NCBI GenBank assembly: GCA_045596285.1
Contig: JAZOCA010000002.1
Location: forward strand, 1-14,287
Length of the DNA stretch: 14,287 bases
Reading direction: 5' to 3'
Source: HGM11416 sp045596285
GTDB lineage: Bacteria > Bacillota > Clostridia > Christensenellales > Borkfalkiaceae
Below are positions 6,970 to 14,287 of the stretch, in pieces. The notes beneath the pieces were generated by a model. It saw nothing but the letters and a program-made list of their open reading frames with translations. It was not told the DNA's origin and did not search any database. Made by a program: the position numbers and the translations under genes. Each line of letters opens with the position of its first letter. Position 1 is the first letter of the stretch.

Positions 6970-8142
6970 ATGGTAACAATGAACAGCGCGGATAAAGCGC
7001 TAAAATCACTATATCTCGGAGTAGTATCCGAACAACTAAATACGGCTTCTAACCCACTCCTTTCAAAGATTAAACAAAGTACTCAAGACGTGTGGGGCAA
7101 AGAAGTTAGAAGAGTCGCACAATACGGCGTTAACGGCGGTGTTGGCGCTGGTACTGAAGATGGCAATCTTCCCGCTGCGGCAGGTAATAATTACGATCAA
7201 TTCGTGCTTACTTTAAAGAACTTATATGGAACTATCGAAATTTCAGATAAAGCTATAAGAGCATCAGAAAACAACGTTGGCGCATTCGTAAATCTTTTGA
7301 ATGCAGAAATGGAAGGACTTTTAAAAGCATCTTCATATAACTTTGGCAGAATGCTTTTCGGCGATGGTAGCGGTAAAATTGCAAGCGTAACTGCCATTAC
7401 GGACGGTATTGTTTCTGTGGATACCGTAAAGGGATTAATCGAAGGAATGGTAATCGACTTCGTAACCACTTCAGGCGTAGTTATCGGCAGTGCAAGCGCA
7501 AGAAAAATTTTGTACGTAGACAGAGCGAATAAAAAAATTAAAATCGGCGGTAACACTTTAACTACTTCTATCGTTCCCGTTGGATGCTACGTAACCGTAC
7601 AGAATTCATATAATAAAGAAATAACCGGTCTTAAGGCAATTTTTAAAAACACAGGCACTATTTACGGTTTAGATAGAGCAGTTCATAAATGGCTTATCCC
7701 CTATATGAAAACTGAAGTTGGCGAAATTGATGAAACGGTTATTCAGCACGCAATTGACGAACTTGAAGAAAATGCAGGTAGTAAAGTAAACTTTATCGTA
7801 TGTTCTTCAGGTGTTAAAAGAGCATTCCAAAAACATCTTGCAACCTATAAGAGAAATATCGACGTTATGGAACTTAACGGCGGTTACAAAGCGCTCTCTT
7901 ATAACGGTATTCCCATTATTTCAGATAGATTTTGTCCCGAAGGCACTATGTATCTTTTAAATACGGACGATTTCGTTCTTCATCAACTTTGCGACTGGCA
8001 ATGGCTTGAAGGCGAAGACGGCAGAGTTTTAAAACAGGTGGCAAATAAGCCTGTATATTCAGCTACTTTAGTTAAGTATGCAGACTTACTTTGCACCAGA
8101 CCTTGCGGTCAAGCAATGTTATCGGGCATCACCGAAGCGTAA
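6970..8142 (+). CDS. Major capsid protein (HK97 fold)
   Basis: The shell subunit has 390 residues, with TAAGGAG 6 nt before the ATG. The N-arm leads to a Gly-rich, E-loop-like hairpin (about 50-75). After it come TLKNLYGTIEISDKAI and a long spine helix (about 106-132, AFVNLLNAEMEGLLKASSYN). Residues about 140-225 are beta-rich and look like an insertion or P-domain. The A-domain part includes VNFIVCSSGVKRAFQKHL and YNGIPIISDRFCPEGTMYLL, the characteristic ending of HK97-fold coat proteins (substrate-like 'G-x-P-I-I'). There is no N-terminal cleavage domain, so assembly should depend on the separate upstream scaffold. It is the only gene in the block followed directly by a strong hairpin with a T-run, which fits high and separately tuned expression. 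Confidence 0.92.
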   Translation: MVTMNSADKALKSLYLGVVSEQLNTASNPLLSKIKQSTQDVWGKEVRRVAQYGVNGGVGAGTEDGNLPAAAGNNYDQFVLTLKNLYGTIEISDKAIRASENNVGAFVNLLNAEMEGLLKASSYNFGRMLFGDGSGKIASVTAITDGIVSVDTVKGLIEGMVIDFVTTSGVVIGSASARKILYVDRANKKIKIGGNTLTTSIVPVGCYVTVQNSYNKEITGLKAIFKNTGTIYGLDRAVHKWLIPYMKTEVGEIDETVIQHAIDELEENAGSKVNFIVCSSGVKRAFQKHLATYKRNIDVMELNGGYKALSYNGIPIISDRFCPEGTMYLLNTDDFVLHQLCDWQWLEGEDGRVLKQVANKPVYSATLVKYADLLCTRPCGQAMLSGITEA

Positions 8143-8172
8143 TATCCTATTATAGGAAATAAATAAATTTAC

Positions 8173-8213
8173 AATCGCTCCCGCACAAAAAAAGGTCGCG
8201 GGGGCGATTTTTT
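8173..8213 (+). terminator. Intrinsic terminator after the capsid gene
   Basis: The arms at 8173-8184 and 8198-8209 form a 12-bp GC-rich stem (aatcgctcccgc with gcgggggcgatt, one G-U pair). The loop is A-rich and the run TTTTTT (8208-8213) follows at once. It lies between the capsid stop and the ribosome binding site of the next gene (TAGGAGG, 8215-8221). Genes downstream share the strand and have no visible promoter, so partial read-through is likely. That would set capsid protein above tail protein. Confidence 0.85.
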
Positions 8214-8224
8214 ATAGGAGGATT

Positions 8225-8791
8225 ATGAAAGTAAAAGAAATTATTAAACTCGTAGCGGAAATGATAGGCGAAGAAGAAGTCGTTAAACTGTGCAACGATC
8301 TTCCGCCAAACGATAAAGAATATGCATCTGCAAGCTACAATCTTCTTTTAAGGTGTTATCATCTTATTGTAGAAGAACTTGCTTGTGAATATTACCCAGT
8401 TAAAAACAGACAGGTTTTTGAAGACGTAAAAGATAATAAAATCTTCTTTTCGGCATTTGAATATCAGCCTTTGCGAATTTTAAATACATTCGATAAATAT
8501 GGGCAAAAGTTGGGCTATAGGTTGATTAACGACTATATTTTGGTAAACGAAAAGAACGTTACCGTAGAGTATGAGTATAGAATAAGCAAAGAAAGTGAAG
8601 AAGACGAGTCTTTTTATGCAAGTAAAATAATCGGCCCTTACGTTATCGCTTACGGCGTTGCTTCGCAGTATTTAACCGAAAAGGGAAGATATAGCGACGC
8701 AGATATATTTCAGTCTAGATATTTGCAGGGCATAAAAAGCAGACTGGCGAAAAAGGGCAGTTTAAAAATGCCTAAAAGGAGATGGGAATAA
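8225..8791 (+). CDS. Head-tail adaptor / tail tubular A-like protein
   Basis: The protein has 188 residues, with TAGGAGG 3 nt before the ATG (tight but strong). It is mostly helical at both ends with a beta-rich middle. It finishes in KGSLKMPKRRWE, a basic-Trp ending typical of the adaptor rings that bind the portal in podoviruses (T7 gp11 and P22 gp4 type). The segment YVIAYGVASQYLTEKGRYSDADIFQSRYLQG (written here as two joined motifs: YVIAYGVASQYL, then YSDADIFQSRYLQG) fits the helical bundle of these proteins. It is followed by the nozzle gene in a TAATG overlap, the same order as gp11-gp12 in T7-like phages. The exact family cannot be fixed by eye. Confidence 0.7.
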   Translation: MKVKEIIKLVAEMIGEEEVVKLCNDLPPNDKEYASASYNLLLRCYHLIVEELACEYYPVKNRQVFEDVKDNKIFFSAFEYQPLRILNTFDKYGQKLGYRLINDYILVNEKNVTVEYEYRISKESEEDESFYASKIIGPYVIAYGVASQYLTEKGRYSDADIFQSRYLQGIKSRLAKKGSLKMPKRRWE

Positions 8792-10224
8792 TGTATTATG
8801 AAAAAAAATATGTAACTCATCCACTATATAAAGGAAGGGTATACGTAAACGATTTTTCAAGCGGAATACGTAGCGATAAGCACCCTACCTTAACGCCTAT
8901 TTATACGGCAAATTCATCTTTTAACACTCGTTTCGAAAGTGGCGCGCTAAAAAGTTCAAACGGCATAAAGCGAAGCGACTTTAACGGTTCTAGCGCAGTT
9001 TTTAATATACCTAATTGTTATGCTAAAAAATTGTATTATTATAAGCGCTATGATGAAAAAGTGGGGCTATATGTCGATTATTTAATGGTTTATGCCACCG
9101 ATAAGAACGTTTATCAATTAAAAATAGGGCAAGACGATCAGTTTAGTGTTGTTCAGGAATTGAACTTTGAAAACCCGCCCGAATGTGCAAGTTATACCTA
9201 TAACGGCAAAGACGTAGTAATATTTTCTGAAGGAAACAGTTTAAAAGTTTACGATGGAGAAAGTGTAACTTCTGTAACGGACGGGCCAAAACTAACTTCA
9301 ATTTGCATTCACAACGAAAGACTTTTTGCAACCGAAGGCGGGCAAAAAACAACCTTGTGGTTTTCGGATGATTTTAACCCACTTAACTGGAATTTATCTT
9401 TAGAAGAAGCGGGTTATATAGACCTTCGCGATGGACGCGGAAGTTTGGTAAAAGTAATATCTTTTAACGGCTACGTTTACGTTTTTAGAAACTACGGAAT
9501 CACGCGAATTACCGCCTATGGCGACCAAACTGCCTTTAGCGTGGATGGTATTACAGCGTCAATAGGTAAAATTTCGCCTAAAAGTATCGCGGTATGCGGA
9601 AATCAAGTAATATTTTTAGCAAAGGAAGGGTTTTATACCTTTTCGGGCGGTTCTCCCGTTAGAATTATGGAACGATTAGACGGCGTTATTTGCGGTGTTG
9701 AACAAGATGAAGCAAAAGGCGTTTATTATAACGGAAATTACTATTGTCTACTTAAAGTGAAAGATGAAAACGAAAATTATATATCTGGTGTTGTTTGCTA
9801 TAATTTAGCAGATAAAACCTTTACGTTATATAGGGATTTATATATTGAAGATTTTACACTTTTAGAAGGCGAAAATTATTTTAAATTGCTTTTTATATGT
9901 GCCGATAATTGTGCTATAGGCGAACTTTCTAATAAAAGCGAGTATTTTGGCGGTAGTTTGCAAAAGTCATGGAAAAGTGGTAAAAGCGATTTTGACGTTA
10001 GAAAAATAAAGAATATAACACGGCTTTTTATCAACACGAAAACGCCGATAGAGTTAACGCTTGAAAGCGAGCGCGGAAGTAGAAAAGTATACTTTAAAGG
10101 CTCGCCGGTGCGCCAAAGCCTACCGGTAAGTATTGCAGGCGAATATTTTAGCGTGCAAATAAAGTGTGAATATCCAGAATGTTTAGTAACCTATATCGGT
10201 ATAGAGTTCGAATACGGGGTGTAA
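8791..10224 (+). CDS. Tail nozzle / DNA-stabilisation protein (beta-propeller)
   Basis: The protein has 477 residues from the ATG at 8791. An in-frame ATG at 8782 abuts the AAAGGAG (8775-8781), so it cannot be used efficiently. The one at 8791 has 9-nt spacing and overlaps the upstream stop as TAATG. The N-terminus HPLYKGRVYVNDFSSGI is typical of this family. Repeated blade-like units follow, for example YNGKDVVIFSEG, FNGYVYVFRNYGITRI, GNQVIFLAKEGFYTFSGG and YNGNYYCLLKV. I read this as a beta-propeller like the T7 gp12 nozzle or P22 gp10, which closes the tail and keeps packaged DNA inside. The C-terminal third is a beta-sandwich. Confidence 0.75.
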   Translation: MYYEKKYVTHPLYKGRVYVNDFSSGIRSDKHPTLTPIYTANSSFNTRFESGALKSSNGIKRSDFNGSSAVFNIPNCYAKKLYYYKRYDEKVGLYVDYLMVYATDKNVYQLKIGQDDQFSVVQELNFENPPECASYTYNGKDVVIFSEGNSLKVYDGESVTSVTDGPKLTSICIHNERLFATEGGQKTTLWFSDDFNPLNWNLSLEEAGYIDLRDGRGSLVKVISFNGYVYVFRNYGITRITAYGDQTAFSVDGITASIGKISPKSIAVCGNQVIFLAKEGFYTFSGGSPVRIMERLDGVICGVEQDEAKGVYYNGNYYCLLKVKDENENYISGVVCYNLADKTFTLYRDLYIEDFTLLEGENYFKLLFICADNCAIGELSNKSEYFGGSLQKSWKSGKSDFDVRKIKNITRLFINTKTPIELTLESERGSRKVYFKGSPVRQSLPVSIAGEYFSVQIKCEYPECLVTYIGIEFEYGV

Positions 10225-10225
10225 T

Positions 10226-11092
10226 ATGCAAAAAGACTATGACCTTTCTAATTTATCGCAAAGAATTTGCAGAGTTGAAGATTTATCTAAACAACCCACT
10301 TTTTGCTATTTTTTGAGTACCAAAAACGAAGACGAGCAAAAACTCACGCAGGAAATATCTTTTGAATTTGAAGTGAAGGCGCAAACCTATTTAAAAGTGC
10401 AAGCAAAAACCCTTTTAAGCGTTAATCAAGACTATTCGCTTAACGTATACGTAAACGGCGTTAAGGGGTATTCCGCATTATTTAGCGGTAGCGAAAAGCA
10501 AACCGAAATACTTTTACCGTTTGGGGCAGGTATAAATAAACTTTTAATAAACGTGCAAGCGCAAATGCCCTTTGCAGTTGACGAATGTACCTTGCAGACT
10601 TTTGGCAATATTGCCTACGTAGAAAAAGATTGCATTTTGTCATGCATTAATGAAAGCGATAAAAGCGTAATACTTTTTATTTCGGATGGCGAACTTCGCT
10701 TAAAAGAATATAAAGACGGGCAGTTTAAAACCAAACTTAAAAAACAAGATATTTTAAGCGGAGCGATTTGCAAACTAAATAACAAACTGTTACTTGTTAC
10801 CGTAAATAAAAAGGGCGAAGGTCTTTTGGAACTGCTAAAAGATGATTATTCCGTAGACTATAGCAAGGTTTTAGATAGCGAACTTATTTCGGTATGCGCG
10901 CTAAATAAAGAAATTCCCGCCTTGTTTGCCGTACGCGGAAACAGTATTTACCGTTACGACGTTGAAGAAATGCTATTTTTTAGAAAACGTCAAACGGGCT
11001 ACACGGGCAAAAGGGTTATATCTAACCCTGAAGTAAGCGATTATATAATAGTTGTTGAATACGACGGCAACGCAAAATTAATTAACGTATAA
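10226..11092 (+). CDS. Unrecognised beta-rich virion-associated protein
   Basis: I do not recognise this 288-aa protein. It begins one base after the nozzle stop codon (GGGGT at 10216-10220 as a weak ribosome binding site), so it is translationally coupled to the nozzle. Residues about 40-115 alternate in the way of a beta-sandwich (SFEFEVKAQTYLKVQAKTLL and following). Residues about 125-288 hold short repeated strands of the kind SVILFISDGELRLKEY and IPALFAVRGNSIYRYD, suggestive of an incomplete propeller. Position and composition suggest a tail component next to the nozzle, perhaps a tail-tip or receptor-contact protein. There is no signal peptide, membrane segment or enzyme motif. Confidence 0.7.
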   Translation: MQKDYDLSNLSQRICRVEDLSKQPTFCYFLSTKNEDEQKLTQEISFEFEVKAQTYLKVQAKTLLSVNQDYSLNVYVNGVKGYSALFSGSEKQTEILLPFGAGINKLLINVQAQMPFAVDECTLQTFGNIAYVEKDCILSCINESDKSVILFISDGELRLKEYKDGQFKTKLKKQDILSGAICKLNNKLLLVTVNKKGEGLLELLKDDYSVDYSKVLDSELISVCALNKEIPALFAVRGNSIYRYDVEEMLFFRKRQTGYTGKRVISNPEVSDYIIVVEYDGNAKLINV

Positions 11093-11135
11093 GTCGATTA
11101 TCGCGCCTTTCCCAAAAAAATAAGAGGTAAAAAAT

Positions 11136-11360
11136 ATGATCGTAAACTTAAGCAAAAGTAAAAATTACACAATAAGCAAGAAAGCCGATGGCGGTGGAGT
11201 TGTTGTTAATGCCTTTAGCGGAAACAGTTTAATCACATCAACCGTCACAGACAAACAGCAAGGGGTGCAGTCGATATCCTTTGCAGACGAAATTATAACC
11301 CTTTACGACGGAACAATTTTGCAACGCGTAAAAGATAATTTGATTTTATATAAAGAATAA
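11136..11360 (+). CDS. Small beta-rich protein of unknown function
   Basis: The protein has 74 residues with AAGAGGT (11121-11127) before the ATG. Short hydrophobic strands alternate with Ser/Gly/Asp turns (ADGGGVVVNAFSGNSLI; GVQSISFADEIITLYDG). I recognise no family. It lies between the beta-rich tail protein and the coiled-coil protein, on the same strand and with its own ribosome binding site, so I take it as a real minor structural gene. A tail plug or needle-base protein is conceivable but not shown. Confidence 0.6.
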   Translation: MIVNLSKSKNYTISKKADGGGVVVNAFSGNSLITSTVTDKQQGVQSISFADEIITLYDGTILQRVKDNLILYKE

Positions 11361-11381
11361 ATTTAAGGAGTAAAAACTAAA

Positions 11382-12530
11382 ATGGCTTATAAAATTCCAG
11401 TAACAAAAGAGTTGTATATCAAGGCAACCGAACAAGATAAAAAAAAGAAAAAAGAACAAGCAGAGCAGATTTTAACTGAAAAAGAAGTTAATAATGCAAA
11501 CGTAAACAAGGCAGTTGAATATAGTCAAATTGAAAAAAATCTTTCTTTAGGTAAAAAGCCACAAGGAAAAGAAATCAAAGAAAAAGATTTTATTTCATCC
11601 ACGGGCGAAGAATCGGTAGAAAGAACAGGCGAAAGATCTGGCGAAGAATCGGGCGAAGTTAATAAGCATAGGCAAACTTCAGACGGCTATGAAAGCCAAA
11701 TCGCCTATTATGAAGACTTAATCAAGCGATTTTCGGGGAAGAACGTTCAAGAAATGGCAAACGAAAAGTATGCAAGCGAGAAAAAGCAAAAGGACGATAC
11801 CACCGACGAAGAACTTTACACTCTTGCCAAAAAGTATGCAAACGCGCTTATAAAACCGCAAATAGATAAAGCGGTAAAAAATAGCGAAGAGCGTGAAATT
11901 TCGTTAAACAAACAAATAGACGAAATAAACAATAAAACGCAAAAGGCTTTAAACAATATCATTAGCGAATACGAAACAAAAGACAAAAGCGCAAAAAACA
12001 AAGCGATAAAGGGCGGTATAGCGCGTTCTTCCATAATAGAAAATCTTTTAAAGCAAAACCAAAAGGAGCGTATAGGCAAAAGCGAGCAAGCTAGGCTAAA
12101 CGCTGATGCAGACCTAAAAGCCTTAAACGAACAAATTACCCTTGTTAAAGAGCAGTTAAAAGATTCGCTTGCCACGTACGACATGAAAACTGCAATAGAA
12201 CTTAACGATAGGTTAGAGCAGTTAAAAACCGAACGTGATAACCGCAATGCCGAAATAGACGCACACAATAAAGAAATCGATAAAAAGATAGCAAATTATG
12301 CCGAAGAACTTTCTAAAACGGAAGACGGCAAAGCAATAGTCGATTTAATTCAAGGCCGTTCAGGTAAATATGCGGTAGAACTTAAAAAGGCGATTATTCG
12401 TTATTTTTCATCAATTCCCGCAAAGCAAGCAAGAAAAGAATTAGATGAAGGCAAGTACGCACATTTAATGGATAAGGCCACCTATAACACGATTAACGAC
12501 TATATAACCTATGTTTTACAGAATGCCTAA
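11382..12530 (+). CDS. Coiled-coil structural protein, possible ejection or tail-fibre-like protein
   Basis: The protein has 382 residues with TAAGGAG shortly before the ATG. It is highly charged (Lys/Glu) and almost wholly helical. Residues about 18-70 are basic. Residues 73-92 are a low-complexity Glu/Gly/Ser run (STGEESVERTGERSGEESGE). Long heptad-rich helices run about 155-205 and 220-312. Between them is GGIARSSIIENLL (211-223), which matches an R/G-G-x-x-R-S-S pattern I recall from Firmicutes phage structural proteins of unknown role. A compact C-terminal domain (about 315-382) follows. Large helical proteins after the tail genes in podoviruses are often internal ejection proteins. No lysozyme or transglycosylase motif is seen, so this is inference from position and fold. 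Confidence 0.7.
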   Translation: MAYKIPVTKELYIKATEQDKKKKKEQAEQILTEKEVNNANVNKAVEYSQIEKNLSLGKKPQGKEIKEKDFISSTGEESVERTGERSGEESGEVNKHRQTSDGYESQIAYYEDLIKRFSGKNVQEMANEKYASEKKQKDDTTDEELYTLAKKYANALIKPQIDKAVKNSEEREISLNKQIDEINNKTQKALNNIISEYETKDKSAKNKAIKGGIARSSIIENLLKQNQKERIGKSEQARLNADADLKALNEQITLVKEQLKDSLATYDMKTAIELNDRLEQLKTERDNRNAEIDAHNKEIDKKIANYAEELSKTEDGKAIVDLIQGRSGKYAVELKKAIIRYFSSIPAKQARKELDEGKYAHLMDKATYNTINDYITYVLQNA

Positions 12531-12594
12531 TTTACCTTTTAACTAAAAAAAACAAAGCATTAAGCATCTAAAAGTTATATAAGAAGTTTTACTA

Positions 12595-12625
12595 ATGGGA
12601 AAGGGGTAATTGCTCCTTTCCCCAT
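12595..12625. repeat. Imperfect hairpin before the RHS remnant
   Basis: The arm atgggaaagg (12595-12604) pairs with cctttccccat (12615-12625) with one bulged C. No T-run follows on either strand, so it is a weak terminator candidate. Downstream, tacgtg (12648-12653) pairs with cacgta (12664-12669), and this overlaps an alternative agcc/ggct stem (12642-12645 with 12654-12657). These may mark the 3' end of the structural transcript or the leader of the next gene. Confidence 0.4.
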
Positions 12626-12694
12626 AAAAACGACTAAAAAAAGCCTATACGTGGGCTACAAAACACGTAAATTAAAAATTTAAGGAGTATATTA

Positions 12695-13524
12695 ATGTCT
12701 AATACTAATTTAGATAAGGATAAATATTTATCTATAAACAATTTTATACAAAATGCAACGGGATCTAAAACCGTTGAAACCGTTAATTTAAAAAGCGGAA
12801 AACTTGGCGTAGCGCAACGTATATTTAGCGCCAAGGGTGCAAGACTGCCTTTAAACTTACACTTAACCTATAACCCAACCTACGCAAACGCGACGCAAAT
12901 TTTCACAGATTCTGCAAGCGGTTCTACCCAAGGCAATCTATTAGCAAAGGGCTGGAAGTTCAACTATGCACTCTTACTAACGTTAATACATATTATAACG
13001 ACGATAAAAGTGGATACGTTGAAATTATTCATGGAACAACCGATTACATAGAACGCAGATATTTTGATAAATATGGACATATTAATAAAATCACAGAATT
13101 ATTTAATAATAGAGAGAGTGAATCAACAAAATACATTTTTATTTATAGTGATTATGATATAAGTGATTCAGTAACCGATTTAGAATCAAATGAAATAATT
13201 CTTTCTGCAAATAGCAAATTAAGAAAAGTTATTGACAAAAGCGAAACTGTGTTATATAATTTTTCATATAAGTATGATGACGAAGGGAATCTTGTGGAAA
13301 ATCACGATTCTTTTTCTATGACGAATACTAAAATTCTTGAAAAAGATGATTGCAATAGGGCGAAAAAAGTTCAAGTTGAACTAACAGGGAGCAATGTTTT
13401 TAACTCTATTCAAGAAGTAAATTACAAAAATAATTTTGAAAATACTATCGATTCAGAACAAATTACTTTGAATAAAGGAGGAAGAAAAATATGGTTAAAA
13501 ACAAAACAATTAAATTATTTTTAA
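12695..13524 (+). pseudogene. RHS/YD-repeat protein remnant with a frameshift
   Basis: The gene starts at an ATG with TAAGGAG (12681-12687). The first frame reads an RHS-type N-terminal cap: LKSGKLGVAQRIFSAKGARL, then PLNLHLTYNPTY, then AKGWKFNY (residues 84-91). Just after this, between about 12965 and 12975, the sense moves to another frame. The original frame runs on as nonsense to a stop at 13049-13051. The new frame continues TLTNVNTYYNDDKSGYVEII, a possible YFDKYGHINKI unit and a clear YD motif YKYDDEGNLV, ending at 13524. Joined, the product would be about 275 residues, far below the 1000 or more of intact RHS proteins. The last codons cross the ribosome binding site of the lipoprotein gene and overlap it by 34 nt. 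Base composition turns AT-rich after about 13.1 kb. It may be a degraded toxin-delivery gene. Confidence 0.7.
13232..13260 (+). promoter_or_regulatory. Consensus promoter inside the RHS remnant
   Basis: A perfect TTGACA (13232-13237) and a perfect TATAAT (13255-13260) are separated by 17 bp. Both lie within the reading frame of the RHS remnant. The predicted start near 13267 is about 225 nt before the first lipoprotein gene, which it could transcribe on its own. It could also be a chance match in AT-rich coding DNA, though both hexamers and the spacing are ideal. Confidence 0.6.
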
Positions 13525-14147
13525 TATTGGGTGTGATACTCTTTAGTCTAGTTGGAGTTGTTGGTTGTTCAAATGTTGAAAGTGAAAAAATCAATGTAAA
13601 AATTTTATATAGAGATGATATATATAATATAGAAATTTTCAAAGATTCTCAGTTTGATCTTTCTAAAATGAACTTTATTTCAAACAAGGAAGATGCGATT
13701 GTATTATATGGTGAGAATTTCGAAATGGAATATAAAAATGAGAGCTTAAGTCAGGATGTTGTATTTATGGTATGTGATTATAATGGAACTGAGAATTTAG
13801 GTAAAATGTACACTTTAAAAGAAGCGTATGATAATAATTATATTAACGATGATGATATAAATGAGATTTATAATAATTATATAAATACTAATAAAAATCT
13901 AATGATAGAGAAAGAAATAGAACTAAAAATTTTAAATGATAGATTAGTTGCAATAAAAGAAAGAAACAATGATGCATCGTTAGATGATATTTCTATTTAT
14001 GGATATTATGGCAATTATAACAATTCATACGTTGTAAGGTTAAGTGATAGATATAATGACTTTACAACAGTTGAAAAGGAACTAATAATTAATGATGTAA
14101 TATTTCAATATAGTGGGCCTTCATTTTTAGTTTGGGTTGATGAATAG
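13491..14147 (+). CDS. Predicted lipoprotein of unknown function
   Basis: The protein has 218 residues, with AAAGGAGG closely upstream of the ATG. A short basic N-terminus and a hydrophobic helix (about 7-25) end in the lipobox V-V-G-C, with Cys26 as the predicted lipidated residue. The mature protein should therefore be anchored outside the membrane. It is acidic and rich in Asn, Tyr and Asp. A helical part (about 125-160, containing EIYNNYIN and KEIELKILNDRL) is followed by a beta-like end, GPSFLVWVDE. I know no family for it. Its 5' end overlaps the RHS remnant, and a second lipoprotein gene follows 10 nt later. That layout resembles immunity genes behind a polymorphic toxin, but this is inference. 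Its AT-rich codon use differs from the phage genes. Confidence 0.8.
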   Translation: MVKNKTIKLFLILGVILFSLVGVVGCSNVESEKINVKILYRDDIYNIEIFKDSQFDLSKMNFISNKEDAIVLYGENFEMEYKNESLSQDVVFMVCDYNGTENLGKMYTLKEAYDNNYINDDDINEIYNNYINTNKNLMIEKEIELKILNDRLVAIKERNNDASLDDISIYGYYGNYNNSYVVRLSDRYNDFTTVEKELIINDVIFQYSGPSFLVWVDE

Positions 14148-14157
14148 GAGAAAACTT

Positions 14158-14287
14158 ATGAAAAAAATATTTTTGATGCTTATTATCCTAATATCATTGG
14201 TTGGATGTAATGAAATATATCATTGGGAATTTAACTATAGTTATGAAGAAGTTACTCAAATAAAGATTGTAGAAATGATTGATGACG
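14158..14287 (+). CDS. Second predicted lipoprotein, cut by the window end
   Basis: The gene starts at an ATG with TAGGAGA at 14145-14151, 10 nt after the previous stop. Only 43 codons are visible. MKKIFLMLIILISLVGC is a clear lipoprotein signal with lipobox L-V-G-C and Cys17 as the lipidated residue. The mature start NEIYHWEFNYSYEEV is aromatic and acidic. It forms a tandem pair with the preceding lipoprotein gene and is probably co-transcribed with it. The visible part shows no sequence similarity to that protein beyond the signal, so I do not call it a duplicate. Its function is unknown. Confidence 0.85.
   Translation, partial: MKKIFLMLIILISLVGCNEIYHWEFNYSYEEVTQIKIVEMIDD

Noticed and set aside
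7197..7556. 119-codon minus-strand frame in the capsid gene
   Set aside because: It is a shadow frame of the strongly supported capsid gene.
6013..11100. gtcgatta just after the stop codons at 6013 and 11092
   Set aside because: An 8-base match at two places is not distinguishable from chance.
11816..12268. 150-codon minus-strand frame in the coiled-coil gene
   Set aside because: It is an antisense shadow caused by Lys/Glu-rich codons and has no ribosome binding site.
1..14287. CRISPR array, tRNA, rRNA, insertion sequence, or att-type long direct repeat
   Set aside because: I looked for regularly spaced repeats, cloverleaf ends, transposase motifs and matching ends, and saw none by eye.

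Overview
The window looks like low-GC Gram-positive (Clostridia-type) DNA. The signs are AAGGAG-type ribosome binding sites on almost every gene, a Gram-positive LexA operator, lipobox lipoproteins, and stem-loop-rich intergenic repeats of a kind I associate with gut Clostridia. The last point is from memory and is inference. Most of the window is the packaging, head and short-tail module of a podovirus-like prophage or prophage-derived element.

Layout. Positions 1-330 are non-coding host-type intergenic DNA with hairpin repeats. At 423-469 there is a consensus sigma-A promoter with a perfect 12-bp LexA palindrome at its start point. About 350 nt of structured leader follow, then a 168-aa sigma-region-4/ArpU-like late regulator (816-1322). 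A minus-strand gene for a two-pass membrane protein (1377-2195) comes next. After it runs one plus-strand block: large terminase (TTG start, 2266), a small-terminase-like fragment, a Cys4 mini-protein, the portal, the scaffold, the HK97-fold major capsid protein, a terminator-like hairpin, the head-tail adaptor, a beta-propeller tail nozzle, two unrecognised beta-rich virion proteins, and a 382-aa coiled-coil protein. The block ends in a frameshifted RHS/YD-repeat remnant (12695-13524). From about 13.1 kb the DNA is visibly more AT-rich and carries two tandem lipoprotein genes, the second cut by the window end.

How the parts may work together (inference). DNA damage would release LexA and fire the promoter at 423-450. 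The 168-aa protein would then activate the region upstream of terL, and particles would be made. The window contains no integrase, repressor, replication, lysis or tail-fibre gene. The putative TerS lacks a recognisable DNA-binding domain, and the module sits between host-looking flanks. It could therefore be an SOS-induced, domesticated capsid system comparable in concept to PBSX or a gene transfer agent, or it could be a decaying prophage. The window ends too soon to tell. The RHS remnant and lipoproteins look like debris or cargo of a polymorphic toxin-immunity locus at the right edge.
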